A DNA stretch of 64,000 nt, taken from Pestalotiopsis fici W106-1. Its lineage: Eukaryota > Ascomycota > Sordariomycetes > Amphisphaeriales > Sporocadaceae. The notes beneath the pieces are model-generated. The model ran no database searches. It was not told the DNA's origin and saw only the letters and a list, made by a program, of their open reading frames with translations. Of the stretch, positions 10,600 to 20,419 are shown piece after piece. The DNA lies in the NCBI RefSeq assembly GCF_000516985.1, contig NW_006917096.1, forward strand, positions 3,023,606-3,087,605, read 5' to 3'. Within the stretch, counting starts at the first letter, position 1. The number at the start of each line of letters is the position of its first letter. A program made the translations under genes and the position numbers.

Positions 10600-12153
10600 A
10601 TGGCGGATAATCAATCCTGCGACTATCTCATCTACCACGGCGCGGTCGTGAAGCCCAATTCGGACATTTCAGGGATAGGCGTCATATTGGCCTTTGTCCT
10701 GAGCGCATACGTTACCTTTATCGCAATCCTAGCCGCCTATCTGTTCGGCCTCGTCGACGAGGAGCTACTCAACGAGGTCGACCGCCGCATCTTTCAGATC
10801 CACCCGTATCGGTCCGGCACGCCCTCCTCGAGAGGTCCCCGGGGGCGGGTGTACAGATGCGTACGACATGTCATCATCATCCTTAGCGACCAGCAAATGT
10901 TTACGGGCATCGCCATCATGAGCGCCGGCTTTCGTGGCCTGCAGAGCCGGGAGATTTCCGTCTACCACTTCCAGATTGTGCTGTACCTCGCCTGGATGTC
11001 GAGCAGCGTGCATCTCTCGGCCGTGACCCTGCTCGGGTCCTACTTGCGACGGCATAGGGGTATGCTGTTCTGGCGATTTGCCGGTATGCTCGTCCTTCTG
11101 GTCATGCTGATTGTCGCCCTCGTCCCGACCATCAGCAATGATTGGGGCATTTACTGGTGGGACGGTATGCTCGACGGGAGGACGGGATGGGCGATCCCGG
11201 CGTACTGCTTCTGGGGAGAGCTATGGGGAGACGGTGTTGGACCAGATGCGCCGTTGGGCTTTGTCATCCTGGCGGTCAGTTACCTGTGGAAGATGGGTGC
11301 GCTCTTTGAGACGACTACCGGAGCGTACCGCAGCTATCTCAAGAATCCCATCGAAGACGCTATACTCGGATCCTTGACATATCCGGCAACCAAATACCGC
11401 GACAGTCAAATATCCTGGTTCTGGTTGTGGATCTTCCGTCTCGCGCTTGGAATTGCTCTTCCAACCATGGCCATCGTCGAGTGTGCGTCTTCATTTGCAG
11501 CATCTCTGTGGCTGTCTCTGACCAGTCTTCTCTACGGCACTATTCAAATATTCGTCCCGCGCGGACAAATGATCCCATTGACTGGGTCTAGTGAAAGCTC
11601 CTGGGGATTTGGACAATTGGTGCCGCTTATTCTTCTCATCCAGCCCGTGGGAGTACTATTTGAGCATCTGCACTCGCAAAACAAGAGTAATGAAAGCCAG
11701 AATGGAGACCACGCTACTGGACATGACACTATTCGAGACGCAATAGAAGCGGCGCCTGCCATCCCGGGTAGTCAAAAACCATCATTACTAGAAATACTTG
11801 TCAACAAACGCGACGAAGAGTTCCAAAAAGGTCACAGCCGACACAAGGCCATCTGGAAATTGCTCTACTCGAGCAAACTGTTTGCCATGATGGTCTACCT
11901 CGTGCAATTGGCCATCGCCGCCATTTGCGCAGTAGTCTTTTACTTTGACGCTCTCACCATTGGAAATGTGCGTTCTGACAACTGGTCATTTATACTTGTT
12001 GCCCTTGCAGCCTTCTTGGGCGCCGGACTAGTGTCTAGTATCGTCCTGGCGCCGTTGAGCGTGACTGGGCGGCGTCCTCGAAAAATGAATGGGGAACTAC
12101 CGGTTGTTCGAGGGAATGAACGACTCCTTGAACTATCACATGTTCGCACTTGA
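10600..12153 (+). CDS. multi-pass membrane protein of a fungal family of unknown function
   Basis: A 517-residue, single-exon protein with about seven to eight hydrophobic segments: near residues 24-50, 88-105, 120-150, 155-175, 215-230, 270-310, 335-355, 425-450 and 465-490. The N-terminal pattern DISGIGVILAFVLSAY and the following SDQQMFTGIAIMSAGF segment look like a widespread but uncharacterised membrane family of Sordariomycetes; this is recognition by memory, not a search. No transporter or receptor signature is visible. A hydrophilic loop near residues 360-420 separates the last helices. The stop lies 115 bp from the convergent metalloprotease gene. Confidence 0.75.
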   Translation: MADNQSCDYLIYHGAVVKPNSDISGIGVILAFVLSAYVTFIAILAAYLFGLVDEELLNEVDRRIFQIHPYRSGTPSSRGPRGRVYRCVRHVIIILSDQQMFTGIAIMSAGFRGLQSREISVYHFQIVLYLAWMSSSVHLSAVTLLGSYLRRHRGMLFWRFAGMLVLLVMLIVALVPTISNDWGIYWWDGMLDGRTGWAIPAYCFWGELWGDGVGPDAPLGFVILAVSYLWKMGALFETTTGAYRSYLKNPIEDAILGSLTYPATKYRDSQISWFWLWIFRLALGIALPTMAIVECASSFAASLWLSLTSLLYGTIQIFVPRGQMIPLTGSSESSWGFGQLVPLILLIQPVGVLFEHLHSQNKSNESQNGDHATGHDTIRDAIEAAPAIPGSQKPSLLEILVNKRDEEFQKGHSRHKAIWKLLYSSKLFAMMVYLVQLAIAAICAVVFYFDALTIGNVRSDNWSFILVALAAFLGAGLVSSIVLAPLSVTGRRPRKMNGELPVVRGNERLLELSHVRT

Positions 12154-12268
12154 GCACTGTTGCAGTAAAAAGAAGAAAAGATCGAGAATTTTGTACTAGA
12201 AAATAGCCTCTAAGTATATGTGTTCAATCGTTGCAACCATCTCATTCCGCTCATCGAGAATGACAGCC

Positions 12269-14320
12269 TCACTTTTGGACTTGGCACGTCGCCGTCGCAA
12301 CTATGGACGAGTCAGACTCTGAAGTTGCCGTCAAAGTAACTACAGCGGAATCAGCCGCATCCTCTGAAGATGCTGCGACAGCTACCTTGGCATCGGCCGA
12401 GGCACCAAACTTGGCCGTAACAAGTTCGTTGGGTAATTGTACAGTCCATCCATCTCCTTGAACCGTCGCATTGAGGCGGTAAATATCCGAGTCAAGGTAG
12501 GACGTGACATCATCCGGGTGTCCATTCTCGCTCTCAACATAGGTTCCGTTGTTTGTCAATGAAAACGTGCACAAGAGGCCGTCGGTCGTGGCATCCTCGC
12601 CTTGTGCTGTGCCTTCATCGAGAGCTGCGCCGTGTGTGCTGGGTCCAGCTGTACCCGTGACTGAGCGTACTCCAATGGTATATGAAAGGACACCAGTTTC
12701 ATCGCGGTTAATGTTGATAATGTAAAAGTGCAAATCATTCGCTTCGTCGACATACTCAAACTCGCTGCCAGACCTCGTGCCCGCATGGAACAGGGCATCC
12801 AGAAGCTGGCGATAATCACCCAAGGTGATATACGCCGCCGTGCCGTTGGGGCGGTAAAAGTCAATCAACTCGATATCCTGGGGGTTCGCATCGATAACCC
12901 AGACAAAGGGCTGCGAGTCCAGCTCCTTGGTCTTGCTGAGCATGACGCCGTGGTCGGGCTGGAACGAGTCGGCGCCCATGCGGTCGACGACCTCGACGTG
13001 GTAGTGGTCGTAGCCGCCGCCGTCGCAAAACACGTCGGTCGCGACGCTGCAGTTGGGCGACAGGTCGGCGTCCATGTTGACGCGCAGGCCAATGAGGCCG
13101 TCCTCGCCCGTCACGACGGCGCGGGCCGTCACCTCGGCCACGATGAGCCCAGAGTCCACCAGCGCCTCGCGCGAGAGGTGCAAAATCGTCGTGTTGCTAA
13201 TCAGCCCCAGCTGCGCCTTGTCTCGGACCGTGTGCAGAGATCCCATGGACCCTCCCTGGAGAGCGGGAATCTGCCATCGAGAGTGAGGTCCTCCAGGCCC
13301 GTTGAAACTTCCTCGGTCCATCATGGAGAAGGGGCCCGAGTAGGCACGGCGAAGCGGTACTCCGTACGGGTTGTTGTAGTTGTCGCCGATATCGAGAAGA
13401 TGGCTGAGCTCGTGAGCATATGTAGACATGCCAGAGCTTTCAGCCTGAGTCGACGATCCGTCTCCCGCATTTGGCCAGGTGTTGGATGCTGCAGCCCACG
13501 ATGTCCAGTCGACATACCTCGTCTTGGACCAGTTTGTCGCATTGGCGGCCGCCTCATCGGGAGGACCAAACGCGTCGGGAACGTCCTCCTTGGTCAAGAA
13601 CTTCATCTCGCCAAACTCTTGCCACGTCGACGACTCATCCTGTCCGGCGGAGAGGATAAAGACGAGCTCAAACGAGTCAGCCGTCTCGTTGCCGACATCT
13701 GCGCGCCACAGTCCCAACGCATCCGTGCGAATGTCGAGGTTGCACGTTCCCGCTTCCGGACAGCCACCAAGATTCATATCAGCCGAGATGCCGTACTGGT
13801 ATGCCAGAGACGGCATCTCGTAGGCGCCAAACACGGTCAGGTCAACGCCATATCGGCCGTGCGAGTCGCCCATCCAGTATTCGTGTAGCGTGTGCCCGTT
13901 GTTCAAGTCGTTTGGCGTGTTTAGCAGATCCCGGTAGTAGGCCGGCACTTCGTCTCGCGTCAGCCCCGATACCAACGGCAGTGGATTGCCGTAAATGGTG
14001 GACTCTGCGGGCTGCGTGACGACAAAGGGCCGGTCCGAGTAGTCAATCGTCACCAGGGCAATGTTGAAGTTTCGCTCCGAGCCTTTTCGCGTGGGATCGC
14101 TCCAGTTGGTTCCCGGTGGCGAGACAAAATCTGCCCAAGTCATGTTGTCTGGGTTGACCCAGTTCTGGGGATCAATGACATCAAACGGGGTTGAAGCGAG
14201 CTTCTTGCTCAAGACAACCACCTCGGACTCTGCTACAGGTGCGGCATTGGATTTGTTGTAAAGAGTCGCGATGGCCCCAAGTGACGCCTGGAGGCGATAA
14301 GTCCAACGAGACGACCCCAT
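12269..14320 (-). CDS. secreted M6-type metalloprotease-like protein
   Basis: Protein of 683 residues resembling the M6 (immune inhibitor A-like) metallopeptidases, a zinc-protease family found in bacteria and secreted by some fungi. The metal site HELSH is at residues 303-307, followed by LLDIGDNY, where the downstream Asp could be a third ligand. The N-terminus is weakly hydrophobic to about residue 27 (ending in NAAPVAES) and may be a signal peptide. The C-terminal third is beta-rich, with cysteines and glycosylation sites, and is probably a non-catalytic domain. The gene is one uninterrupted exon with strongly GC-rich third positions. The start at 14320 is the first ATG; a later Met cannot be excluded. 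It faces the membrane protein gene tail to tail. Confidence 0.8.
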   Translation of the reverse strand: MGSSRWTYRLQASLGAIATLYNKSNAAPVAESEVVVLSKKLASTPFDVIDPQNWVNPDNMTWADFVSPPGTNWSDPTRKGSERNFNIALVTIDYSDRPFVVTQPAESTIYGNPLPLVSGLTRDEVPAYYRDLLNTPNDLNNGHTLHEYWMGDSHGRYGVDLTVFGAYEMPSLAYQYGISADMNLGGCPEAGTCNLDIRTDALGLWRADVGNETADSFELVFILSAGQDESSTWQEFGEMKFLTKEDVPDAFGPPDEAAANATNWSKTRYVDWTSWAAASNTWPNAGDGSSTQAESSGMSTYAHELSHLLDIGDNYNNPYGVPLRRAYSGPFSMMDRGSFNGPGGPHSRWQIPALQGGSMGSLHTVRDKAQLGLISNTTILHLSREALVDSGLIVAEVTARAVVTGEDGLIGLRVNMDADLSPNCSVATDVFCDGGGYDHYHVEVVDRMGADSFQPDHGVMLSKTKELDSQPFVWVIDANPQDIELIDFYRPNGTAAYITLGDYRQLLDALFHAGTRSGSEFEYVDEANDLHFYIININRDETGVLSYTIGVRSVTGTAGPSTHGAALDEGTAQGEDATTDGLLCTFSLTNNGTYVESENGHPDDVTSYLDSDIYRLNATVQGDGWTVQLPNELVTAKFGASADAKVAVAASSEDAADSAVVTLTATSESDSSIVATATCQVQK

Positions 14321-14997
14321 GATGTCTGCGGCTATCCAGACTTCAACGACTGACTACCCAGCTAGAAATACAGCAACGTCCTTGCAACAAGCGCAGGGAG
14401 GCTGCGAGGGGTCCTCGAGGACATTTTTGTAGTCTGCGGTAAACCCGAAAATGTTTGCTTCGGGTAGCACAGATCTTAAGTGCGGCACGCCTGTGTGCAG
14501 AAAATGGTTGCCTGAACAAGACATGCCAAGACAAACTAATCTGAGGTGATCACGAGCGATGCTACCACCTACTTATAACAAGAGGGTAAGTCATGTTCAG
14601 ATCAGTGAGTAGAGGCAGCGCCTCATCTCCGAGTGGACGGCTACACTCACCGATCTAGAAGCCCCCTGCCCTGTCTTTTCGACCTTCCCCTCTGGGCTGG
14701 TTCTATAAGACGGCGAACGCGGGGCGAGGCTTGGCTGCAGGGGCCGAGAACCGCCCCGGCCTTATTTGAACAACCATGTTGAGCGAGAATTTCACAATCC
14801 TTTCTTTGTTATTCATAATTCTCTGATTCATCATTCTGATAACATCTAATGTGAAGGATCTTTTCATACTCGAGGTGAATTCGGGGATATTACAGGGACC
14901 GATACTGGTAAACCCTCAGCGGCCCGCAATGAATGGTCAAGGACTCAAGGTTTGCCGACACCTTGACAGCACTATCCAGCAATTTCCTCCCATCCAA
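14321..14997. other. intergenic, upstream of the metalloprotease
   Basis: About 680 bp between two minus-strand genes. It should contain the metalloprotease promoter; a TTATAAG element on the minus strand lies near 14570. Nothing else is supported. Confidence 0.4.
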
Positions 14998-16179
14998 CTA
15001 CCTTGAAGGTCGAGTGGTCGTGGGAGCCGGAAGTGCAGACTTTTTTGCTTTCCTGCGTGATGTCCAGCCAGCGTGCTCAGAGAACACCATGTTATTACCC
15101 TCGACGCCGTCGCCTTGAACGAATGACTTGTGACGATTCAGTGGAATGTGATTGATCCGATAGTCCCAAATAGCTGCGTACATGATACGGTACGACGCAA
15201 ACCCAAACACAATCCCAATGATAGCACCAGCGACAATGTCATACCAGTTATGACTATTGTCCACACTCAATGATCCACCAACCAGTGTTGCCACAAGGAT
15301 AGGGACAAAGATCAGTACCAACTTCCACATGGCAGGCTGGTAGTTGGAAAAGACCTTGAGCTTGGCATTGAGATATAAAAACAGGAAAACCATGCCTGAA
15401 AACACGGTACTCGCGTGACCGCTGGGAAAGCTCTGCATGGCGTTGTCCAAGGCCGCTTTAGAAGTGGTTCTGCAGACATCTCGCGAAAACATGTAGTCCT
15501 GGTAACCAACGCCATTGAGGCCCGATGAGTCGAATAGTTCGTGGCTCAAGGCCCTGTTGATGTCCGGATTGCAGACGTCGTAAAAGAATGGACGCAGCCC
15601 TCCGACTATCCACTTGAGTGACACCTGAAAGGCAGAAGACAAGATGATAGCATAGACCACGCCCATGATCCCATTGTTGGTGTCCCAGAAGCTGGTCACT
15701 CTGATCTGAGCGAGGAGTATGATGGCAATCGGGACAAGCAAGGCCAGAATGCCAGCCAGCCACGACGAGATGTACTGAGAACGATACGGATATGCGAATT
15801 GAGGGTAGATGATCTCGCTACCATCTCTAATTGTCAGGGGGAATCTGTGAGTTAAGATGTGTCAGCTTCTTGTATGTTGCGTGGATGAAATGATGCTCTG
15901 GCGAGATGGCCATGTTCAAGAGCATCTTGTCCCTTGGTACAGAGATACGAGATGGAGTACGGAGATTGCCACAACTGGAAACTCAGAAAAGAACAGCAGA
16001 CCGAAAGTAGGGGATTATAGTCCAGGCACTCACAATCGGGTAGCTGCTGGGCCGAGGCGGAACACTACCAACGCGTAAGCCCCAACCACGGCCATCGTCA
16101 AAATGTCTACGATGGTAATCTTTAGCCATTGAAGAAAAGTCGGCCGCTTTTCAACGCTGTACATTGTCGATTGCGTCAT
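14998..16179 (-). CDS. PAP2-type lipid phosphate phosphatase (DPP1/LPP-like)
   Basis: Membrane phosphatase that dephosphorylates lipid phosphates such as diacylglycerol pyrophosphate or phosphatidate. Exon 1 runs 16179..16034 and exon 2 runs 15844..14998; the GTGAGT donor at 16033 and CAG acceptor at 15845 rebuild RLFPLTIRDG in frame. The product has about six helices with motif 1 (K-x6-RP, in KWIVGGLRP) and motif 2 (FPSGHAST). Motif 3 reads SLSVDNSHNWYD: the His and Asp are present, but the position normally held by Arg is Leu. The variant may be normal for this fungal subfamily. The basic tail after the last helix is cytosolic by analogy. Start chosen at the ATG before TQSTMYSVEKRP; an upstream in-frame Met at 16260 exists but adds an unlikely leader. 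The 189-bp intron is long for this window. Confidence 0.85.
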
Positions 16180-17367
16180 GTTGCGAGCTTGACCCTTGGT
16201 AAAAACAGCTGTAATTCTGCTTGCTGGGAATGATGACTGTTTCCAATAATGTGCAATCACTTCAGGGGCCGTAAATCAATGTTTGGGTTAAGGTTGAAAG
16301 GTATAAGAAGAAAACAGAAAGTGGGTAGACGCCGGGTGTTTCTTGTGGACATTCCCCGCCTCCAGCTTCCCGTAGTCATTGTCATTCTTTCCTCAAAGTG
16401 ACACGAACTAAATAACTTTGCTGTTGCGTTACTGCCAGTCGAAGAGTCCCACCGTGGCTACCGGACAAACAATCTTCTTCACTTGGCCGTCGTTGCGCTA
16501 CGGCAATGGGTAGACAAGACAGCCTGCAAACAGGTCGCGACTGCAACGAGACTGACTTGAGCAAGCTCATATATGCCTGATTAAGTGGTCAAGTCTCGGA
16601 ATGGACAGGACAACATCAGCCTCTTCAGTGATCTGATACCAAATGATGTGTGCGTTTCTTCGCGTGCTCGCCTGTCACTCCGTTGATCACGATAGCCCCA
16701 GGGCCCTCTTGATGTAGTCTGCTCGGTAACAAGCATCTATGCTAATATTTGTCGTACATCAGCAATCTCTTATTCTCACATGCAACAGCAAGTCGTAAGG
16801 TCACATAGGAGGAGTCATAGTTGATGAATAAGCATAGTCGGCAATAAACAGACCTCCTTTTGGTATATATATAATGGGCCCCTTCACTCGGCAGTGTGGG
16901 GTCATCTTCCTATAAATACAGTCCGATATCATAATAGCATTGCAAGTCATAACGTTTCATGTCGTTCCTCATTTCGTGATCCCGAAAGCCAATGCCCCAG
17001 ATGCAAAAGCCGTTCCAAATCAAAACCGGTCGTCCAAGCGCCTTAAGCTGGCATCAACCAAGAAGCACAGCTTTCATTCCAACCAACCAGATCCTTAACA
17101 AATGAGGCCATCTGTCATTCGATAATCTTGCTGTTCCGGGACTTTCTGTGTTCGTCCATTTTCTATCCCTCGTCCGCGTCGTTAAATGTTGAAGAAAAAT
17201 GAAGTCGAAGCCAAGGACAATTTGCCTGGTTCGATAGAAATATACCTCTTCCTCCGGGTAGTTTATTACAAATAATGTATGGTCTTTTCGAATGTGTAAA
17301 AGTCATGCCAATGTTTTTGCATGAGTTGAGAGTAGGATGAAGAGAGAGGCGGGACTCAAGCCTGGTT
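16180..17367. other. intergenic, PAP2 gene to byr4
   Basis: About 1.2 kb holding the PAP2 gene promoter and the byr4 3' region. A TATATATATAA run at about 16865-16875 is the only notable element. No gene is supported. Confidence 0.4.
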
Positions 17368-20300
17368 TCATGGGCCTTGGACGATATCTCGAAGAGCCCA
17401 TCGCCAGGCATCATTGTCGCGTCCGTCTGTGTTGATCCATCTCTCACACTTTTTGCGCCACCTGTCTTCTTCCTCTCGCTGGCGGCGGATGAATTCTGGC
17501 CCAACGTCGAATTCTTCTCCAACAAGCCACTCACTGCCAACATCGCTGGCACGGGCTTGGCCACCTTCGCCGCTGTTATCATGTTCCTTGTCTTCTAGGT
17601 CAGGTATATCCTTGAAAGGATCTTCTTCGTCGTCGAGAGCATTGAATCCCGCAAGAGGGTCATCATTGTTGCCAGGTGCCTCGATCCAGCGAAAGTGAAC
17701 GGGGTCAAACACCATATTGCCTTCGCGTTTGATACCATTTGAAGCACCCATATTGGTGATCAAATATGGACGAGGAGTCGTCATGCTCTCCTTGTCACGA
17801 GTCATATTCGGTGACGTTGTCCCCGTCGTGGGTGTAGTGAGTGGGGCATCAAACGCGTTCAAAGCAGTCTCGTTTCCTTCCCATTTGCAAGTCTCTGGGT
17901 TGTAGGTCATGCCGTCGATGACTAAATCATGGTTAGCAAAGGATGAGCGCGGAGGAGGAAGCAGGTTGCGAACCTTTGGTATCCTTAGCAGAGCTCATGT
18001 TGGTAATCAAATGTGGCTTGAGTTGGGGAGGTTTTCTGCTCTTCTTCGACCGTATAGAGCCATGCGGAACGTGAGGATTCAAGCCCCTTGATGATAACTG
18101 AGCCACCCGCTGGGCTGCTGGAGGAGCCGCAGCTGTTGTCGGAGGTGCACGTTGGGCCAGGCTCACTTCTCTAGCTTTGCGACTGGCTGCAGTGTCTCGA
18201 GCGAAATGAGGCTGGTTGTCAACTCTGGCAGGCGAGAAAGCCGCGACAGGCGCAGGACCGCTGCGATCAGGAATGGCACTGCCATACATCTTGTTCCTGA
18301 CAGTGTTGTTGCGGTCCTTGGCTGCTACAGGCTGTTTGACGAATTTGGACTCGGCGTGTGCAGAGGTCGGCAGATCATCAAAAGCATCCAGTTCAGTGCC
18401 ATCGCCAAATTGCTTCACCCGGCGGGGTTTGCTCAATTGCTGCCAAGGCTCGGCGGCTACTTTCTCGACAGGACGGAGTCTGCGGGGGCTTGGTGATCTC
18501 ATCGCCGATCTCGATAGGGCACGGGATAAAGGTCGAGTCTGCGGGCCGACATCCGAGTCATGCCGACGGAGCAAACGAGAAGAAGGTTTGGCAGACACAT
18601 GATGCGACTGAGACGATGCAGATCCAGCGGGCAAAAAGGGCCTGCGCGCTTGAGCTGCACTTCCCTGGTACGATGGTGCGCCCTGAGTACGATCGACTGG
18701 GGTCTTTGGTCTGAAAGGCTGTGAAAATTGCGATCGATGGATCTCGGTCAGGGATGTTGGTCGTTCAAAACGCGAACTTCCAGGCCGCACCGGGGAATCG
18801 CTTGACTTGATCGCTGGGAGAGACCTTTTAAATCGGAGAAGCTGAGCGTTCGTCGTTGTCGACGACTCATTCCTAAGAGCGCCAAGTGAGGTCTTTGAAC
18901 CTAGTTCTCTTCTCCTCGGTGTCGAGGGCTGGAACGAGGACGCTGAAGATGGTGTTGCAGGAGAGACTATACTAGAAGTTGAGGAGGTAGCAGAGTGGCC
19001 ACCAAGTCGGGACTGCGATCTCCTGGATGGCCGGTAGGGAATCGGGCCGCCACTCTCCGATACGGTTTCAAGGGAAGATTGGGTATGCGAACGTTCATGG
19101 TGGCCTCCCGCCGGACGTGGCAGGCGTGACGGCTGCGCAGTGGACGGTTTGTTGGAGATAGTCACGGAAATCGAAGCCTTGGGTCGCGCTGGGCTGGTCT
19201 GCCGAGTCTCCTTGACTTTCACATTCCGATGTAAGCTTAATTTACCGGAACTGAAGACGTCTCCATCCTCAAAGTCGAGACCTTCTAGGTCGTCTTCTTT
19301 CTCTGCGATGGGAGTTTCGGGCATGTTCCTGGAGGACTCGATGCTTTTGCCTGCTGAAGGGGGACGTTCGGGTGATGCGCTCTGCTTTCGTAGCCTCAAC
19401 CTCTCGTTGAGATCCAGAGGGCCGATTGGCAGGATCAGGCCATCCAGGGCATCGTCCTCACTTTCAGCTGTAATGGAGCTCGCTATACTTGGGCTCATTG
19501 CAGAAGCATTCGAGCTACGCGTAGAGAAAACTTCTCTGCGGGTTCCCCCAAATCTAGTTCCTAGGCTACCTTCGCCCCAATCAAAGTCGTCTTCAGTTTT
19601 TACACTGGGTGTCCTGGGAATCTCTCTTCGGCTACTAAGCTGGAGCGTCCCATGCGGCGGCAACTCGAGGTGGAGCTCAAAATCGTCTTCTTCTTCCTTC
19701 TTTCGAGGCGTGGGTGGCGTAATGAGGGAGAGAGGGTTGTAAGAAGCGGGGAGCCGGGGCGGTTGTTGGAATCTAGGAGCTTTGATAGTCTCACCACCAT
19801 CCCCAAAGACATCATCATCATCATCGTTGTCCCGGAATCTATCCAACGTCGATGCCGGCGATGATGTAGGCAGAATATTCTCCTGTAGGTTTTCCTTCTT
19901 CGGAGATCTATAGATAACAGCCGACTTCATCAACTTTAAGGGACTTGTCGTCGAGGAGCCACTAACTTGACGAAGAGTTTCCGGAAATTGTGATGGATCT
20001 TGAGGCTTGATGCGGAGAGCAGTGCCGGCCTTTGGTAGCTCGATTTCATCACCCCAATCTTCGTGGATGATCTTCTTGACTTTTCTGCCCCCCAGTCTTT
20101 TTATTGTACCTCCCATCAATGCCGATGGTGGCACATTTTGCGGGATAGGAATCCCAGCGTGTTGGACGGCGAATATGGCATCCATGGTCGACTTTTCATC
20201 CTCTCCGGCTAAATGGACTTGCCTGTCCTCATCTCCAAATAACGAGTCCCTGTCTGAGCGAAATGATGTGTGGCTGTCTCGTCTTCCTGGGCGGCTTGAT

Positions 20301-20419
20301 GCATGAGTTGTCGAGCCACTTCGAAAAGACAGATCGTCGGTGTCGATCATGAAGTCGTCGTCATCCCAGTTCTCCACCTCGTCCTCCACGATATTTCTTG
20401 GTTTGAGTTGTAAAGCCAT
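17368..20419 (-). CDS. byr4: Byr4/Bfa1-like regulator of the septation initiation network
   Basis: Homologue of fission yeast Byr4, the scaffold half of the two-part GAP (with Cdc16) that keeps the Spg1 GTPase off at spindle pole bodies and so restrains septation. Exon 1 is 20419..17974 and exon 2 is 17921..17368; the 52-bp intron (donor GTTCGC, acceptor TTTAG) keeps frame and gives 999 residues. The start MALQLKPRN is followed by the WDDDDFMI acidic segment typical of the family. The middle is long, Ser/Pro/Arg-rich and presumably disordered, with many Ser-Pro sites. At the C-terminus two related modules follow each other, one starting PHLITNM and containing GMTYNPETCKWEGNE, the other starting PYLITNM and containing MVFDPVHFRWIE; the intron lies inside the first, which supports the splice. 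A 910-codon frame opens further upstream without ATG. Confidence 0.85.

Noticed and set aside
12728..13888. 386-codon plus-strand frame opposite the metalloprotease
   Set aside because: Antisense shadow caused by GC-rich third positions of the real gene.
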